From [Flexibacter] sp. ATCC 35103 (lineage in GTDB: Bacteria > Bacteroidota > Bacteroidia > Flavobacteriales > Flavobacteriaceae), in NCBI RefSeq assembly GCF_001975985.1, contig NZ_MTQF01000001.1, positions 890,943 to 954,942 of the forward strand: a stretch of DNA of 64,000 nucleotides, written 5' to 3'. This document shows, one piece after another, positions 54,746 to 63,899 of this stretch (positions within the stretch are counted from its first letter, which is position 1; the number at the start of each line of letters is the position of its first letter). A model generated the notes under the pieces. That model was not told the DNA's origin. It did no database searches and worked only from the letters and a program-made list of their open reading frames with translations. Both the position numbers and the translations under genes were made by a program.

Positions 54746-55102
54746 ATGAATTTACCTTGGCATTTATATTTAATGGCTGTTCTCTATATTATTGCCGGAC
54801 TAAATCATTTTAGAAATCCCGGAATGTATGTCAGAATCATTCCGCCATTTTTTTCAAACCCCAAATTAATAAATTTTTTAAGTGGAGGAGCCGAAATTGT
54901 TTTAGGCATCCTCTTAATGGTTAATTGCACAACAAATTTTGCTGCGTGGGGAATTATAGCATTACTAATTGCTGTATTTCCGGCAAATCTTTTCATGTAT
55001 CAAAATAAAAAAGCAAGTTTTGGCTTACCAAACTGGATTTTATTTGTACGTTTGCCCTTACAATTTGTTTTGATTTTCTGGGCATACCAATATACCCTTT
55101 AA
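54746..55102 (+). CDS. DoxX-like membrane protein
   Basis: A 118-residue protein with four helices at about 6-22, 44-62, 66-85 and 97-116. Short motifs such as VLYIIAGLNHFRNPGMYVRI and GGAEIVLGILLMV match the DoxX family, seen in quinone-linked oxidoreductase subunits and in many small membrane proteins of unknown use. The next gene, for aquaporin, begins 29 bp later, so the two are probably co-transcribed. Confidence 0.72.
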   Translation: MNLPWHLYLMAVLYIIAGLNHFRNPGMYVRIIPPFFSNPKLINFLSGGAEIVLGILLMVNCTTNFAAWGIIALLIAVFPANLFMYQNKKASFGLPNWILFVRLPLQFVLIFWAYQYTL

Positions 55103-55131
55103 CAATCAACTATTAATTAAATTATTTTATT

Positions 55132-55851
55132 ATGAAAAAATTATTTGCAGAGTTCTTTGGAACTTATTGGCTAGTTTTTGGAGGTTGTGGAAGCGCACTT
55201 TTTGCAGCTGGATATCCTACTTTAGGGATCGGATTTGCTGGTGTTGCACTTGCATTTGGTTTAACAGTATTAACGATGGCATATGCTGTGGGTCATATTT
55301 CCGGAGGACATTTTAATCCTGCGGTTTCTCTTGGTTTATGGGCAGGCGGCAGATTTCCTGCAAAAGATCTTTTACCTTATATTATTTCACAATGTATTGG
55401 CGCAATTGCCGCTGCAGGAACATTATTTATTATCTGGACCGGTAAGGCAGGAAATGCTATTAACAATTTGCAAGCCGGAGCTTTTGCTTCAAATGGTTAC
55501 GGGGCATTCTCTCCAGACGGATATTCTTTGCAATCTGCATTTATAGCAGAATTTTTATTGACATTCTTTTTCCTGATCATTATTCTTGGAGCTACAGATA
55601 AATGTGCAAACACTAATTTCTGCGGTATAGCAATTGGTTTAGCCCTGACTTTAATTCACTTAATAAGTATTCCAATTACAAATACTTCTGTAAACCCTGC
55701 CAGATCACTATCACAAGCTATTTTTACAGGAGGAGAACCATTATCACAAGTTTGGTTATTTTGGGTAGCACCAATTTTAGGCGCTATTCTGGCCGGATTT
55801 ATATACAAAACATTATTACAAAAGAATGACGAAACGGAGCATTCAGCTTAA
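55132..55851 (+). CDS. aqpZ: Aquaporin Z
   Basis: A 239-residue water channel with six membrane helices and two NPA motifs, NPA at 62-64 ([11 protein letters not shown]) and 187-189 (TSVNPARSL). Arg190 follows the second NPA, as in the selectivity filter of water-specific channels. The N-terminal [20 protein letters not shown] is very close to AqpZ of other bacteria, with Cys19 near the channel mouth. Length close to E. coli AqpZ (231). Confidence 0.95.
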   Translation: MKKLFAEFFGTYWLVFGGCGSALFAAGYPTLGIGFAGVALAFGLTVLTMAYAVGHISGGHFNPAVSLGLWAGGRFPAKDLLPYIISQCIGAIAAAGTLFIIWTGKAGNAINNLQAGAFASNGYGAFSPDGYSLQSAFIAEFLLTFFFLIIILGATDKCANTNFCGIAIGLALTLIHLISIPITNTSVNPARSLSQAIFTGGEPLSQVWLFWVAPILGAILAGFIYKTLLQKNDETEHSA

Positions 55852-55995
55852 TAATCGTTAATATTTACATTATAACGTACTTTTAAAGAGAAAATCAGAT
55901 ATATTTATATTCGGTTTTCTCTTTTTTTATATGCCAATGCTTTAGGTTCTCTTTTAGAAAACAGATCAAAATGTATCAATCAAATTCTACTTTTC

Positions 55996-56823
55996 ATGAA
56001 TGATATTATAGCATATTTTAGTACGATTCCGTCTTCACACAGAAGTTTGATACTCATTGGCGGGATTACCATTTTTTGGCTGATCGAAAATACATTCCCC
56101 CTATTCAGGATGCAATATCGAAAATGGCAACATGCAGGAATCAATTTCTTCCTGACTTTTACCACCATTATTGTCAATTTTGTTTTAGCTTTTATATTAA
56201 TTAAAACTGCCAATTGGACAACCGAAAATAATTTTGGATTGCTGCAATGGCTGCCTAAAATACCCATTTGGTTATATACCCTAATTGGTTTACTTCTATT
56301 AGACCTGATTGGTGCATATCTGGCTCATTATATTCAGCATAAAATAAAATTTTTATGGCGTTTTCATATTGTTCATCATACAGATACCTGGATTGATACC
56401 ACAACTGCCAACAGACACCATCCGGGAGAAAGTATTATTAGATTTATATTTACAACTCTTGGGGTTTTAATAGTTGGAAGTCCAATGTGGATGGTTTTCT
56501 TGTACCAAAGTCTGTCTGTTATTTTTTCACAATTTAATCATGCAAATATTTCTCTACCCAATAAGCTGGATGCTATGTTGAGTTATTTTATTATTTCTCC
56601 TAACATGCACAAAGTTCATCACCATTATATTCTACCTTATACAGATAGTAATTATGGTAACATTTTTTCTGTTTGGGATCGTATTTTCGGCACTTTTACA
56701 ACGCTTCCAAAAGAAGAATTAATTTACGGAGTAGACACTCATATGAGTTCAGAAGAAAACAATAGATTGAAAAATTTATTGCAAATTCCGTTTCAAAAAT
56801 CAAGATCTGCAAAAAACAGTTAA
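55996..56823 (+). CDS. Fatty acid hydroxylase / sterol desaturase family protein
   Basis: A 275-residue membrane protein with a di-iron histidine pattern: H111-x3-H115 (AHYIQH), H124-x2-HH (FHIVHH, 124-128), RHH at 140-142 and NMHKVHHH at about 212-219. Helices at about 16-34, 48-72, 92-110 and 150-180 place the clusters at the membrane face. Family members hydroxylate or desaturate lipids using O2. The substrate is unknown; flavobacteria have hydroxylated fatty acids and sulfonolipids, which are plausible. The gene follows aqpZ after 144 bp. Confidence 0.85.
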   Translation: MNDIIAYFSTIPSSHRSLILIGGITIFWLIENTFPLFRMQYRKWQHAGINFFLTFTTIIVNFVLAFILIKTANWTTENNFGLLQWLPKIPIWLYTLIGLLLLDLIGAYLAHYIQHKIKFLWRFHIVHHTDTWIDTTTANRHHPGESIIRFIFTTLGVLIVGSPMWMVFLYQSLSVIFSQFNHANISLPNKLDAMLSYFIISPNMHKVHHHYILPYTDSNYGNIFSVWDRIFGTFTTLPKEELIYGVDTHMSSEENNRLKNLLQIPFQKSRSAKNS

Positions 56824-56943
56824 AATCATTAAAAAAAATATCACAGATCGAACCAACTAATTATTTTTTTTATTAATATTGATACTTAAATTGAAAATCA
56901 ATCTATTAATCATTAACCCCTATTTTGAATTAATTTTCACGTG

Positions 56944-57222
56944 ATGAAAAAGAGTAACCGCAAAGAATTGAATTGGGAACAAACCGAAAAACTTGTTTCG
57001 TTAGCCTTAGAAGAAAAAAATCCATTTGAGATCATAAAAAAAGAATTTGGATTGGCAGAAAAAGAAGTTCTGGAAATCATGAAAAAGAAGATGCCACTTG
57101 AAAAATTTGAAATGTGGAAAAAGAAGGCAATTGCAAATAAACCAAAACCAAAACCCGTTAAAATAGATGATTTTGATGAAGATCTGGATGGTAAATATTA
57201 TATAAAAAACAAGCTAGACTAA
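56944..57222 (+). CDS. DUF2805 (TIGR03643) family protein
   Basis: A 92-residue, highly charged soluble protein. A GTG codon directly precedes the ATG at 56944, and either may start it; ATG is preferred. The sequence shows the family core LNWEQTEKLVSLALEEKNPF through EIMKKKMPLEKFEMWKKKA, a short helix-turn-helix-like arrangement, then a lysine/aspartate tail. DNA binding has been suggested for such small folds but is not established. It is followed by a terminator. Confidence 0.8.
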   Translation: MKKSNRKELNWEQTEKLVSLALEEKNPFEIIKKEFGLAEKEVLEIMKKKMPLEKFEMWKKKAIANKPKPKPVKIDDFDEDLDGKYYIKNKLD

Positions 57223-57227
57223 AACAG

Positions 57228-57256
57228 AACTCCTGAAATTCAGGAGTTTTTTTATA
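57228..57256 (+). terminator. Intrinsic terminator after the DUF2805 gene
   Basis: aactcctga aat tcaggagtt with a run of T, 5 bp after the stop. Confidence 0.88.
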
Positions 57257-57321
57257 TTTTTAATCTAATTGTAACTTTTTTGCTTTTTATAAGTCAAATA
57301 CAAATAACTAAACACTAAGAA

Positions 57322-59181
57322 ATGAAAAAAATACTTTACACCTTAGCTCTTGCAGTCACTCTTTGGAGCTGTAAAACAGGAAGCTCATCAGGTGCCGCAA
57401 AAAGCAATGTCGTAGATGTAACTATAAATCTAATTGATGTAAAAGACGATAAAGTTTTAGTGACTGTTACGCCACCACAAATCAAAACGGACGAAATCAT
57501 TTACAGCATTCCAAAAACAGTTCCGGGAACTTATTCTACTGATAATTACGGTAAATATTCTGATGGATTTAAAGCTTTTGATGCTAAGGGAAATGAACTG
57601 GCAGTAAAAAGAATTGATGATAATTCCTGGTCAATTTCTAATGCAAAAACATTAAAAAAAGTGACTTATCTGGTAGGCGATACTTTTGATACTGAAAAAG
57701 GAACCGGATTTGGTAATGATGACGTTTTTTCGCCGGCAGGAACGAATATTAATGCAGGAATTAACTTCATGGTTAACACGCATGGTTTTGTAGGTTATTT
57801 TCAGGATAAACTAAATGTGCCTTATAAAGTTACGATTACGCATCCTGAAACACTTTGGGGCGCAACTTCTATGACTGATGAAGATGCCAGCAAAACAAGC
57901 GATGTATTTACAACGCCTCGTTATGCTGTTTTAGTCGAAAACCCTATCATGTATTCTAAACCGGATTATACGACTTTTAACGTAAACGGAATGGATATTC
58001 TGATTGCTGTTTATTCTCCTACCGGAAAATTTACTGCTGAAAGTATTACTCCGGAAATGAAAACGATGATGACGGCGCAGAAAAACTTTTTGGGTAAAGT
58101 AAATGCTACTAAAAAATATACGGTTTTATTGTATTTATCAAGCATGGCCAAAGATGATGCCCACGGTTTTGGAGCTTTAGAACATCCTACAGCAACTACA
58201 GTTGTTTTACCGGAATCTATGCCAAAAGAAAAATTGGTAGAATCTATGAAAGATGTAGTTTCTCATGAATTTTTTCATATTGTAACTCCTCTTACCATTC
58301 ACTCAAAAGAAATTCAGTATTTTGATTATAATGCCCCAAAAATGTCAGAGCATTTATGGATGTATGAAGGTGTAACAGAATATTTTGCTAACCTGTTTCA
58401 AATCAATCAGGGATTAATTGGCGAAACTGAATTCTATACGCGTATTGCTGATAAAATAGAACAGGCAAAAGATTTAAACGATACGATGTCATTTACTTTA
58501 ATGAGTAAAAATGTACTGGAACAACCTTACAAAGATCAATACTTAAATGTATATCAAAAAGGTGCATTGATTGGTATGTGCATTGACATTATCATTAGAG
58601 AAAAAAGTAATGGAGAAAGAGGAATCCTGGATCTAATGCATAAATTAGCTAACGAATATGGTGTTGAAAAACCATTTAACGATGACGAGCTTTTTGCTAA
58701 AATCACGCAATTGACTTATCCTGAAGTTGGTGAATTTTTAACCAAATATGTTGCTGGAACAACTCCAATTCCTTACGATTTTTATTTGGCTAAAGTGGGT
58801 GTAACAAAAGCATCTGAAAAAACTCCGGGAGCAATTTTCATTAAAGGACAAGCTCCTTATATTGGTGTTGATAAAGCAACCAAAATAATCAGCGTTCGTC
58901 CTGATGTTGATTTAAATGTATTTTTTACTAATTTAAATCTTAAAGCAGGCGATCAGATCATTTCTGTAAATAATAAAACCTATAACTTAGATAATATCTA
59001 TGATCTGATTACAGAAAGTGAAAACTGGAAAGAAAATGATCCAATTGCTATTAAAATCAAGCGTGCCGGAGCAGAACAAACCATAAAAGGAACTGTAAAA
59101 GTACCATCTGAAGAAAAAGAAACGTTTAAAGCTACAGACGCTTCAAAAGAGAAACTTAAAAATGCATGGTTAAAAGGATAA
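57322..59181 (+). CDS. M61-family metallopeptidase with PDZ domain, lipoprotein
   Basis: A 619-residue exported protein; lipobox TLWSC (Cys17) followed by a Gly/Ser linker. The N-terminal beta domain reaches about 230. The gluzincin catalytic domain has HEFFH at 315-319 and the downstream ligand region WMYEGVTEYF (Glu349, Glu353). A PDZ-like domain at about 505-600 (ISVRPDVDLNVFFTNLNLKA) completes the glycyl aminopeptidase architecture. It probably trims peptides in the envelope. Monocistronic with its own terminator. Confidence 0.9.
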   Translation: MKKILYTLALAVTLWSCKTGSSSGAAKSNVVDVTINLIDVKDDKVLVTVTPPQIKTDEIIYSIPKTVPGTYSTDNYGKYSDGFKAFDAKGNELAVKRIDDNSWSISNAKTLKKVTYLVGDTFDTEKGTGFGNDDVFSPAGTNINAGINFMVNTHGFVGYFQDKLNVPYKVTITHPETLWGATSMTDEDASKTSDVFTTPRYAVLVENPIMYSKPDYTTFNVNGMDILIAVYSPTGKFTAESITPEMKTMMTAQKNFLGKVNATKKYTVLLYLSSMAKDDAHGFGALEHPTATTVVLPESMPKEKLVESMKDVVSHEFFHIVTPLTIHSKEIQYFDYNAPKMSEHLWMYEGVTEYFANLFQINQGLIGETEFYTRIADKIEQAKDLNDTMSFTLMSKNVLEQPYKDQYLNVYQKGALIGMCIDIIIREKSNGERGILDLMHKLANEYGVEKPFNDDELFAKITQLTYPEVGEFLTKYVAGTTPIPYDFYLAKVGVTKASEKTPGAIFIKGQAPYIGVDKATKIISVRPDVDLNVFFTNLNLKAGDQIISVNNKTYNLDNIYDLITESENWKENDPIAIKIKRAGAEQTIKGTVKVPSEEKETFKATDASKEKLKNAWLKG

Positions 59182-59202
59182 TTTCTTTTAATTAATCATC
59201 AT

Positions 59203-59235
59203 AAAAAAAACCGACAATCACTTGTCGGTTTTTTT
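59203..59235 (+). terminator. Intrinsic terminator after the M61 peptidase gene
   Basis: aaaaaaaccgacaa / ttgtcggttttttt, 14-bp stem around tcac, T-run at the end. Confidence 0.92.
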
Positions 59236-59242
59236 CTATTAT

Positions 59243-59325
59243 GTCATTGCGAGGAACGAAGCAATCTCATTTTACATATCAATTTTACCTGTTGTTAGTG
59301 TGGTTGCTTCGTTCCTCGCAATGAC
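59243..59325. repeat. Inverted repeat, gtcattgcgaggaacgaagc type
   Basis: Arms 59243-59266 (starts gtcattgcgaggaacgaagc) and 59302-59325 are exact reverse complements except for one base near the inner end, 35 bases apart. It lies between convergent genes, next to a terminator. An open frame over it is an artefact of the repeat. Confidence 0.85.
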
Positions 59326-59340
59326 TTTGCGTGTGTATCT

Positions 59341-59784
59341 TTATTTCTTAACCGGAAATTTCCAGTCAAATTCGTCTTTATCGTTAATAATTGCACCAAC
59401 TTCAAACTTTACTACTTCATCAAATTCAGTTTGAAGAATAAACCAATTGTCTTCATTAAAATAATTCTCAAAAGTATCAAAAGTTTCCTGTGTATATTTT
59501 GTGATTCCTTTTGTTGCTAAATCTTTCTTTACATCAGCAATTTTTCTTCCGATAAGTTTGAATCCAAAAACTTCCAAATCATTGCTTGAAGCCACTACAT
59601 AACCTAATTTCAAGTCTTCTTCCTGATAAAATGTCAATCTGATTTTTTGTGCATTGTATACAAAAATCACATTGTCATCTTCGTCTTTATAATTTTTATC
59701 AGGTTTTCCTAAAGCAGCGGTTACATCGTTTTGCTTCATTCCGAAAAGCAATTTATCAATTCCTGATTTTAGATTTATTTTCAT
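59341..59784 (-). CDS. Small cytoplasmic protein, unknown function
   Basis: A 147-residue soluble protein without signal peptide. The first part, GMKQNDVTAALGKPDKNY followed by a beta strand, resembles the SmpA/OmlA-like pattern in which a helix and GxPD turn precede short strands, but the protein lacks lipidation. The rest alternates beta strands and acidic helices (TFDTFENYFNEDNWFILQTE). No known catalytic motif. Likely a stand-alone beta-lactamase-inhibitor-like fold; function unknown. Confidence 0.7.
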   Translation of the reverse strand: MKINLKSGIDKLLFGMKQNDVTAALGKPDKNYKDEDDNVIFVYNAQKIRLTFYQEEDLKLGYVVASSNDLEVFGFKLIGRKIADVKKDLATKGITKYTQETFDTFENYFNEDNWFILQTEFDEVVKFEVGAIINDKDEFDWKFPVKK

Positions 59785-59835
59785 ATTTGATTGTCTTTAT
59801 TTGAAATGCAAATTTCGTAAAGTTTTTTTGTTATT

Positions 59836-59932
59836 CGCCACGAATTCACGAATTATACTAACTTAATCTTTTTTCTTGTCTGGCTGAGTCTGATAAACTT
59901 AGACCTGACTGGTTTTAAAAACCTGTCAGGTC
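59836..59932. repeat. Intergenic repeats before the GH92 gene end
   Basis: A cgccacgaattcacgaatta copy (59836-59855), then the inverted repeat agacctgactggtttt / aaaacctgtcaggtct (59901-59932) with one mismatch. The latter is placed to end the GH92 transcript on the minus strand and shares its caggttttaaaaacctg core with the terminator at 8197. Confidence 0.75.
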
Positions 59933-59942
59933 TAAAACGAAA

Positions 59943-62276
59943 CTAATTTTGATATTGTTTCTTATTTGGTTTTGCACTCATATAAAAAGTAATTTTTCCG
60001 CCATTAATAACATCTGTATGTTTCAAGAAAGGCTTATCTAATTGTTTTCCGTTTAAAAGTACTTTACTCACAAACACATTTTTATCCGATTGATTTACCG
60101 TTTCTACTTCGAAACTCTTTCCGTTTTCTAAATTAAAAATTGCTTTTTTAACCAATGGACTTCCTAAAGCGTATTCATCAGAACCGGGTGCTACGGGATA
60201 AAATCCTAAACTGCTAAAAATATACCAAGCGCTCATTTGTCCAAAATCATCATTTCCTCCTAAACCGTCAGCACCATTTCTGTACATTTTCTTCAGGATC
60301 ATTCTGATTTTATCCTGCGCTTTCCAAGGCGAATTTGTCCAGTTGTATAAATACACCACATGATGAGATGGTTCATTTCCGTGAACATAATTCCCAATAA
60401 TTCCGTCTCTGGTGATATCTTCTGTATTTTCAAAATACTTATCCGGTAAATGCATGCTGAACAATGAATCTAATCTCACATTAAATTTATCGTTTCCGCC
60501 CATCATTTTAATCATTTCAGCAGGATCTTGCGGAACATACAAGCTATAATTCCAAGAATTTCCTTCAATAAAACCTTGTCCATGCGTATCTAACGGATCA
60601 AATTCTTTTTTGAAAGTTCCATCATTTAATTTCGGACGCATGAAACCTGTTTTGGCATCATATACATTTTTATAATTTTTAGATCTTTCGATAAATTCAT
60701 TATAAATATCTGTTTTACCTAATTTTTTTGCAGCCTGAGCAATTGCCCAATCATCGTAGGCATATTCCAATGTTTTAGATACTGATGATCCGTTTTTATC
60801 TTCAGGAACATAACCTTTAGTCATATAATATTCCAATCCGTCATAATAAGGTACTTTTGCTGTATTTACACAAGCCTGAAGTGCTTTTTCAGGGTCAAAA
60901 TTACCATTGCCTTTTACAATTGCATCTGCAATCACAGAAACGGAATGATACCCAATCATACACCAATTTTCATTGGCATAATGCGACCATATTGGTAACA
61001 TTTTATGCACACTTTGATCTGAATGTGCCAGCATCGAACTAATCATATCCGAATTTCTCGCTGGCTGAACCAAATTGAATAAGGGATGTAAAGCTCTGTA
61101 AGTATCCCATAAGGAATAACTGGTATAATTTTTAAAGTTTTCGGCCTTGTGAACATTCATGTCCAAGCCTTTATAATTTCCGTCTAAATCCATGTATTCT
61201 GTTGGTCCTAAAAAGGCATGATACATTGAAGTATAAAAGTTTACCAGATCTTCTTTTTGAATGGTTTCAACCTGAATTTTATTCAATTCATTATTCCAGA
61301 CTTCCTGACTTTGTTTTTTTACTTTTTCGAAATCCCAACCCGGAACTTCTTTTTTCATATTTTCAAGTGCACCGGCAGAACTCACAGGTGATAATGCCAT
61401 TTTTATTTTGATCTTCTCGCCTTCTTCAGTATTAAAATCAAAAAATAACTTCAGGTTTTGACCCGCCATCTCCGGGAAATTCTTTGTCTGGTCAAATCTT
61501 CCCCAGAAACCTCTGTATACACTTTTTTCCAATGCTGCTTGACCGTAGCTTTTAATAGGTTTACTAAAAGACATCGCAAAATAAACCGTTCTTGTTCTTG
61601 CCCAGCCATTGGTCTGGCGATATCCTGTAATTAAAGTATCGTTCTCAACGCGAACAAATGTCCATACATTTTTTTTATCATAGTTGTAAATTCCTGATGT
61701 CAGATCAAGAATTATATGCGATTCGTCAGATTTTGGAAAAGTATATTGATGCATTCCAACGCGGGTTGTTGCAGTAAGCTCCGCTTTAATTTTGTGATCT
61801 TCAAGAAATACGCTGTAATATGCCGGTTCTGCTTTTTCGGTCGAATGAGAAAATGCAGATCTATAACCTGATAATGGCTTGGATGCGACTCCCGGATTCA
61901 ATTGTAATTTTCCTGTTGTTGGCATAATCAAAAAATCACCTAAATCAGAATGTCCTGTTCCGCTAAAATGAGTATGGCTAAAACCTACAATCGTTTTATC
62001 TTCGTATTGATATCCTGCACAATATTTATAAACCTCGCCATTATATTTTCCGTTTAAACCATAAGCAATCGTATCTGTTTCCGGACTTAATTGCACACTC
62101 CCAAACGGAACTGTTGCGCCAGGATAGGTATGTCCCATTTTTGCAGTACCAATCATTGGATCGACGTACTGAATTAAATTACGTTTTTCGATTACTTTTT
62201 TCTGTGCATTAACTGCATAACCAAGCACTAAAAATGATAATCCAAAAAGAAGACTTTTGCCATTTATTCTATTCAT
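59943..62276 (-). CDS. GH92 family alpha-mannosidase
   Basis: A 777-residue exported exo-acting glycosidase of family GH92, which are calcium-dependent inverting alpha-mannosidases. Signal peptide MNRINGKSLLFGLSFLVLGY; N-terminal beta domain starts at YVDPMIGTAKMGHTYPGATV (38-57); GFSHTHFSGTGHSDLGDFL near 98; catalytic (alpha/alpha)6 domain with MLPIWSHYANENWCMIGYHS and GNEPSHHVVYLYNW; GGNDDFGQMSAWYIFSSLGF near 685. The motifs and length are typical. No SusCD pair is adjacent, so it acts alone, perhaps on host or yeast N-glycans. Confidence 0.93.
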   Translation of the reverse strand: MNRINGKSLLFGLSFLVLGYAVNAQKKVIEKRNLIQYVDPMIGTAKMGHTYPGATVPFGSVQLSPETDTIAYGLNGKYNGEVYKYCAGYQYEDKTIVGFSHTHFSGTGHSDLGDFLIMPTTGKLQLNPGVASKPLSGYRSAFSHSTEKAEPAYYSVFLEDHKIKAELTATTRVGMHQYTFPKSDESHIILDLTSGIYNYDKKNVWTFVRVENDTLITGYRQTNGWARTRTVYFAMSFSKPIKSYGQAALEKSVYRGFWGRFDQTKNFPEMAGQNLKLFFDFNTEEGEKIKIKMALSPVSSAGALENMKKEVPGWDFEKVKKQSQEVWNNELNKIQVETIQKEDLVNFYTSMYHAFLGPTEYMDLDGNYKGLDMNVHKAENFKNYTSYSLWDTYRALHPLFNLVQPARNSDMISSMLAHSDQSVHKMLPIWSHYANENWCMIGYHSVSVIADAIVKGNGNFDPEKALQACVNTAKVPYYDGLEYYMTKGYVPEDKNGSSVSKTLEYAYDDWAIAQAAKKLGKTDIYNEFIERSKNYKNVYDAKTGFMRPKLNDGTFKKEFDPLDTHGQGFIEGNSWNYSLYVPQDPAEMIKMMGGNDKFNVRLDSLFSMHLPDKYFENTEDITRDGIIGNYVHGNEPSHHVVYLYNWTNSPWKAQDKIRMILKKMYRNGADGLGGNDDFGQMSAWYIFSSLGFYPVAPGSDEYALGSPLVKKAIFNLENGKSFEVETVNQSDKNVFVSKVLLNGKQLDKPFLKHTDVINGGKITFYMSAKPNKKQYQN

Positions 62277-62455
62277 CAGGTATTTTTTTAAGCATTATTT
62301 TTTTTCTAAAACAGCATTACGCATTTACTAAAACGATTTACCAATTGTTTTAGGTTAGAAAAATACAACAAAAAATGATTTTTAAAAAATATAAATTCTA
62401 TTCAACTAAAAAGCTTTTAAATATCTTTGATTCTATAAAAATGCAACCTTTACTC

Positions 62456-63079
62456 ATGAAGAATTTTATTTTATTGTTATTGATTTCTTTCTCAACATTT
62501 AGTTTTTCACAAAAAACAGAAAGCTATAAATTGACAAAACAAGAAATAACCGAAAGAGAACTGGATCAAGTTTCAGATTTTCCTATTTATAAAGCGTTCG
62601 AATGTTCAGATAAAAGTGGCGTGTATGAATTGCTTTTATGCGAAAATCAAAAAAATATTTCTAAAAAAGATACTTTAAATACCAAAATTCAGGCTATTTG
62701 CACGATGAATGATCATGGTGGATTTCTTGAAAAATGGCGAATAAATGATTTGCTCGAAAACACGGAACCTAAAGAAACTAATATTTGGTTCTGGACAAAA
62801 TACTGCAGTAGCAAAGATCTTGACGGCGATGGATATATAGATCCTGTAATTGTTTATGGAACCAGAAATGAAAATGATGAAATAAAACGTGTAAAAATTA
62901 TTACGGTTTATAAAAACAAAAAATATGCAATTCGTGCCATAGAATGTGATCTTGATGATTGCAGAAGTTTTAAAAAAGATCAAAATTGGAATTCTTTACC
63001 TCAAAAAGTAAAAACGTACGTAGATAGTTTAGTTGTAAAAATAAGAAAGGAACAAGATCTTCTTTTGAAAAATGGGTAG
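62456..63079 (+). CDS. Exported protein, possibly M949_RS01915-type
   Basis: A 207-residue protein. The start at 62456 (MKNFILLLLISFSTFSFSQ) gives a signal peptide; the longer frame from 62375 adds 27 unsupported residues. The mature protein has TENQK-type beta strands, a NIWFWTKYCSSKDLDGDGYI stretch with a calcium-loop-like DLDGDGYIDP, then VIVYGTRNEND and a basic helical end. This pattern resembles a flavobacterial family annotated as M949_RS01915 surface polysaccharide biosynthesis protein, but I recall this only loosely. Alternatively an unassigned secreted protein. Confidence 0.6.
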   Translation: MKNFILLLLISFSTFSFSQKTESYKLTKQEITERELDQVSDFPIYKAFECSDKSGVYELLLCENQKNISKKDTLNTKIQAICTMNDHGGFLEKWRINDLLENTEPKETNIWFWTKYCSSKDLDGDGYIDPVIVYGTRNENDEIKRVKIITVYKNKKYAIRAIECDLDDCRSFKKDQNWNSLPQKVKTYVDSLVVKIRKEQDLLLKNG

Positions 63080-63139
63080 GAGTTAAATTTCATTTTTTTT
63101 AAATTCCAAATTCAGAACTTGATTAAAATGTGGGGTAAA

Positions 63140-63287
63140 ACTAATTACTTGCCAAGACTGGATTAATCCCGAAGCTTTCGCACAGCTCTACAATATGGTT
63201 GGAGCATTTGGCTTTTTTTTTGCTTTGTCTAAACTGGACTAAAGTCCAGCCCTACAATATAGATTGAGCCTTCGGCACTTTTTTTTT
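63140..63287. repeat. Two copies of an actgga...tacaatat repeat
   Basis: Copy 1 (about 63156-63220) and copy 2 (about 63231-63287) each have aactggatta or aactggactaaagtccag, a shared ctacaatat(gg/ag)attg..gcc, and end in T-runs of 8-9 bases. Copy 2 begins with a perfect hairpin ctggactaaagtccag. This fills most of the 211-bp gap between convergent genes. Confidence 0.65.
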
Positions 63288-63290
63288 AGT

Positions 63291-63899
63291 TTAAAGCTTT
63301 TGTTTTAGATTTTCTTTTACCTCATCAAACCATTCGTTTTTTAGAATGCTTAAAACAATTGAATCGCGACGTACTTCGCTATTTGCTGTTGGCATGTGAC
63401 TGCGTAAAACGCCTTCGACTTTGCAGCCAATGCTTTTCATGGCAGCAATGCTTCGCTCATTATTATTATCGGCACGAAATTCTACACGCTCCATTCCCAG
63501 AGTTTCAAAGGCAAATTGCAGCAATAAAAATTTACAATGTTTGTTAAGTCCGGTTCCTCTAAAAGCAGATCCGTACCAGGTATATCCTAATTGTAATGTT
63601 TTATAATCAAGTTGAATATCATAAAATCGGGTTGAACCTGCGTATTTTTGAGATTTTTTATCGAAAACTATAAACGGAAATTCTTTTTTGTTTTCTCGTG
63701 CTTTTATTGCCGATTGAATATATTTAATCAAGTTTTGTTTTCCGTCGGCACCAACTAATGAATATTTCCAGGTTTCCGGTTCGTTAATCGAGATTTCTAA
63801 TAAATTATCGACGTCTGATTCTTGCAACGAACGCAATAAAACCAAATTGTCTTCTAAAATTATAGTATCTGAGAAACTGAAATTTGATGCTGAAGTCAT
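63291..63899 (-). CDS. GNAT-family N-acetyltransferase, RimJ/RimL type
   Basis: A 202-residue cytoplasmic acetyltransferase. Acetyl-CoA-binding segments are visible: LQLGYTWYGSAFRGTGLNKH (about 103-122) with the R/Q-x2-G-x-G/A-like RGTG, and GMERVEFRADNNNERSIAAM (about 133-152). The C-terminal IGCKVEGVLRSHM is typical of RimJ/RimL-like enzymes that acetylate protein N-termini or small amines. Target unknown. Last gene of the window; the remaining 100 bases upstream show no start of another gene. Confidence 0.88.
   Translation of the reverse strand: MTSASNFSFSDTIILEDNLVLLRSLQESDVDNLLEISINEPETWKYSLVGADGKQNLIKYIQSAIKARENKKEFPFIVFDKKSQKYAGSTRFYDIQLDYKTLQLGYTWYGSAFRGTGLNKHCKFLLLQFAFETLGMERVEFRADNNNERSIAAMKSIGCKVEGVLRSHMPTANSEVRRDSIVLSILKNEWFDEVKENLKQKL

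Noticed and set aside
59222..59434. 70-codon plus-strand frame
   Set aside because: It runs over a terminator and an inverted repeat and then antisense into the 59341-59784 gene, which has better coding character.
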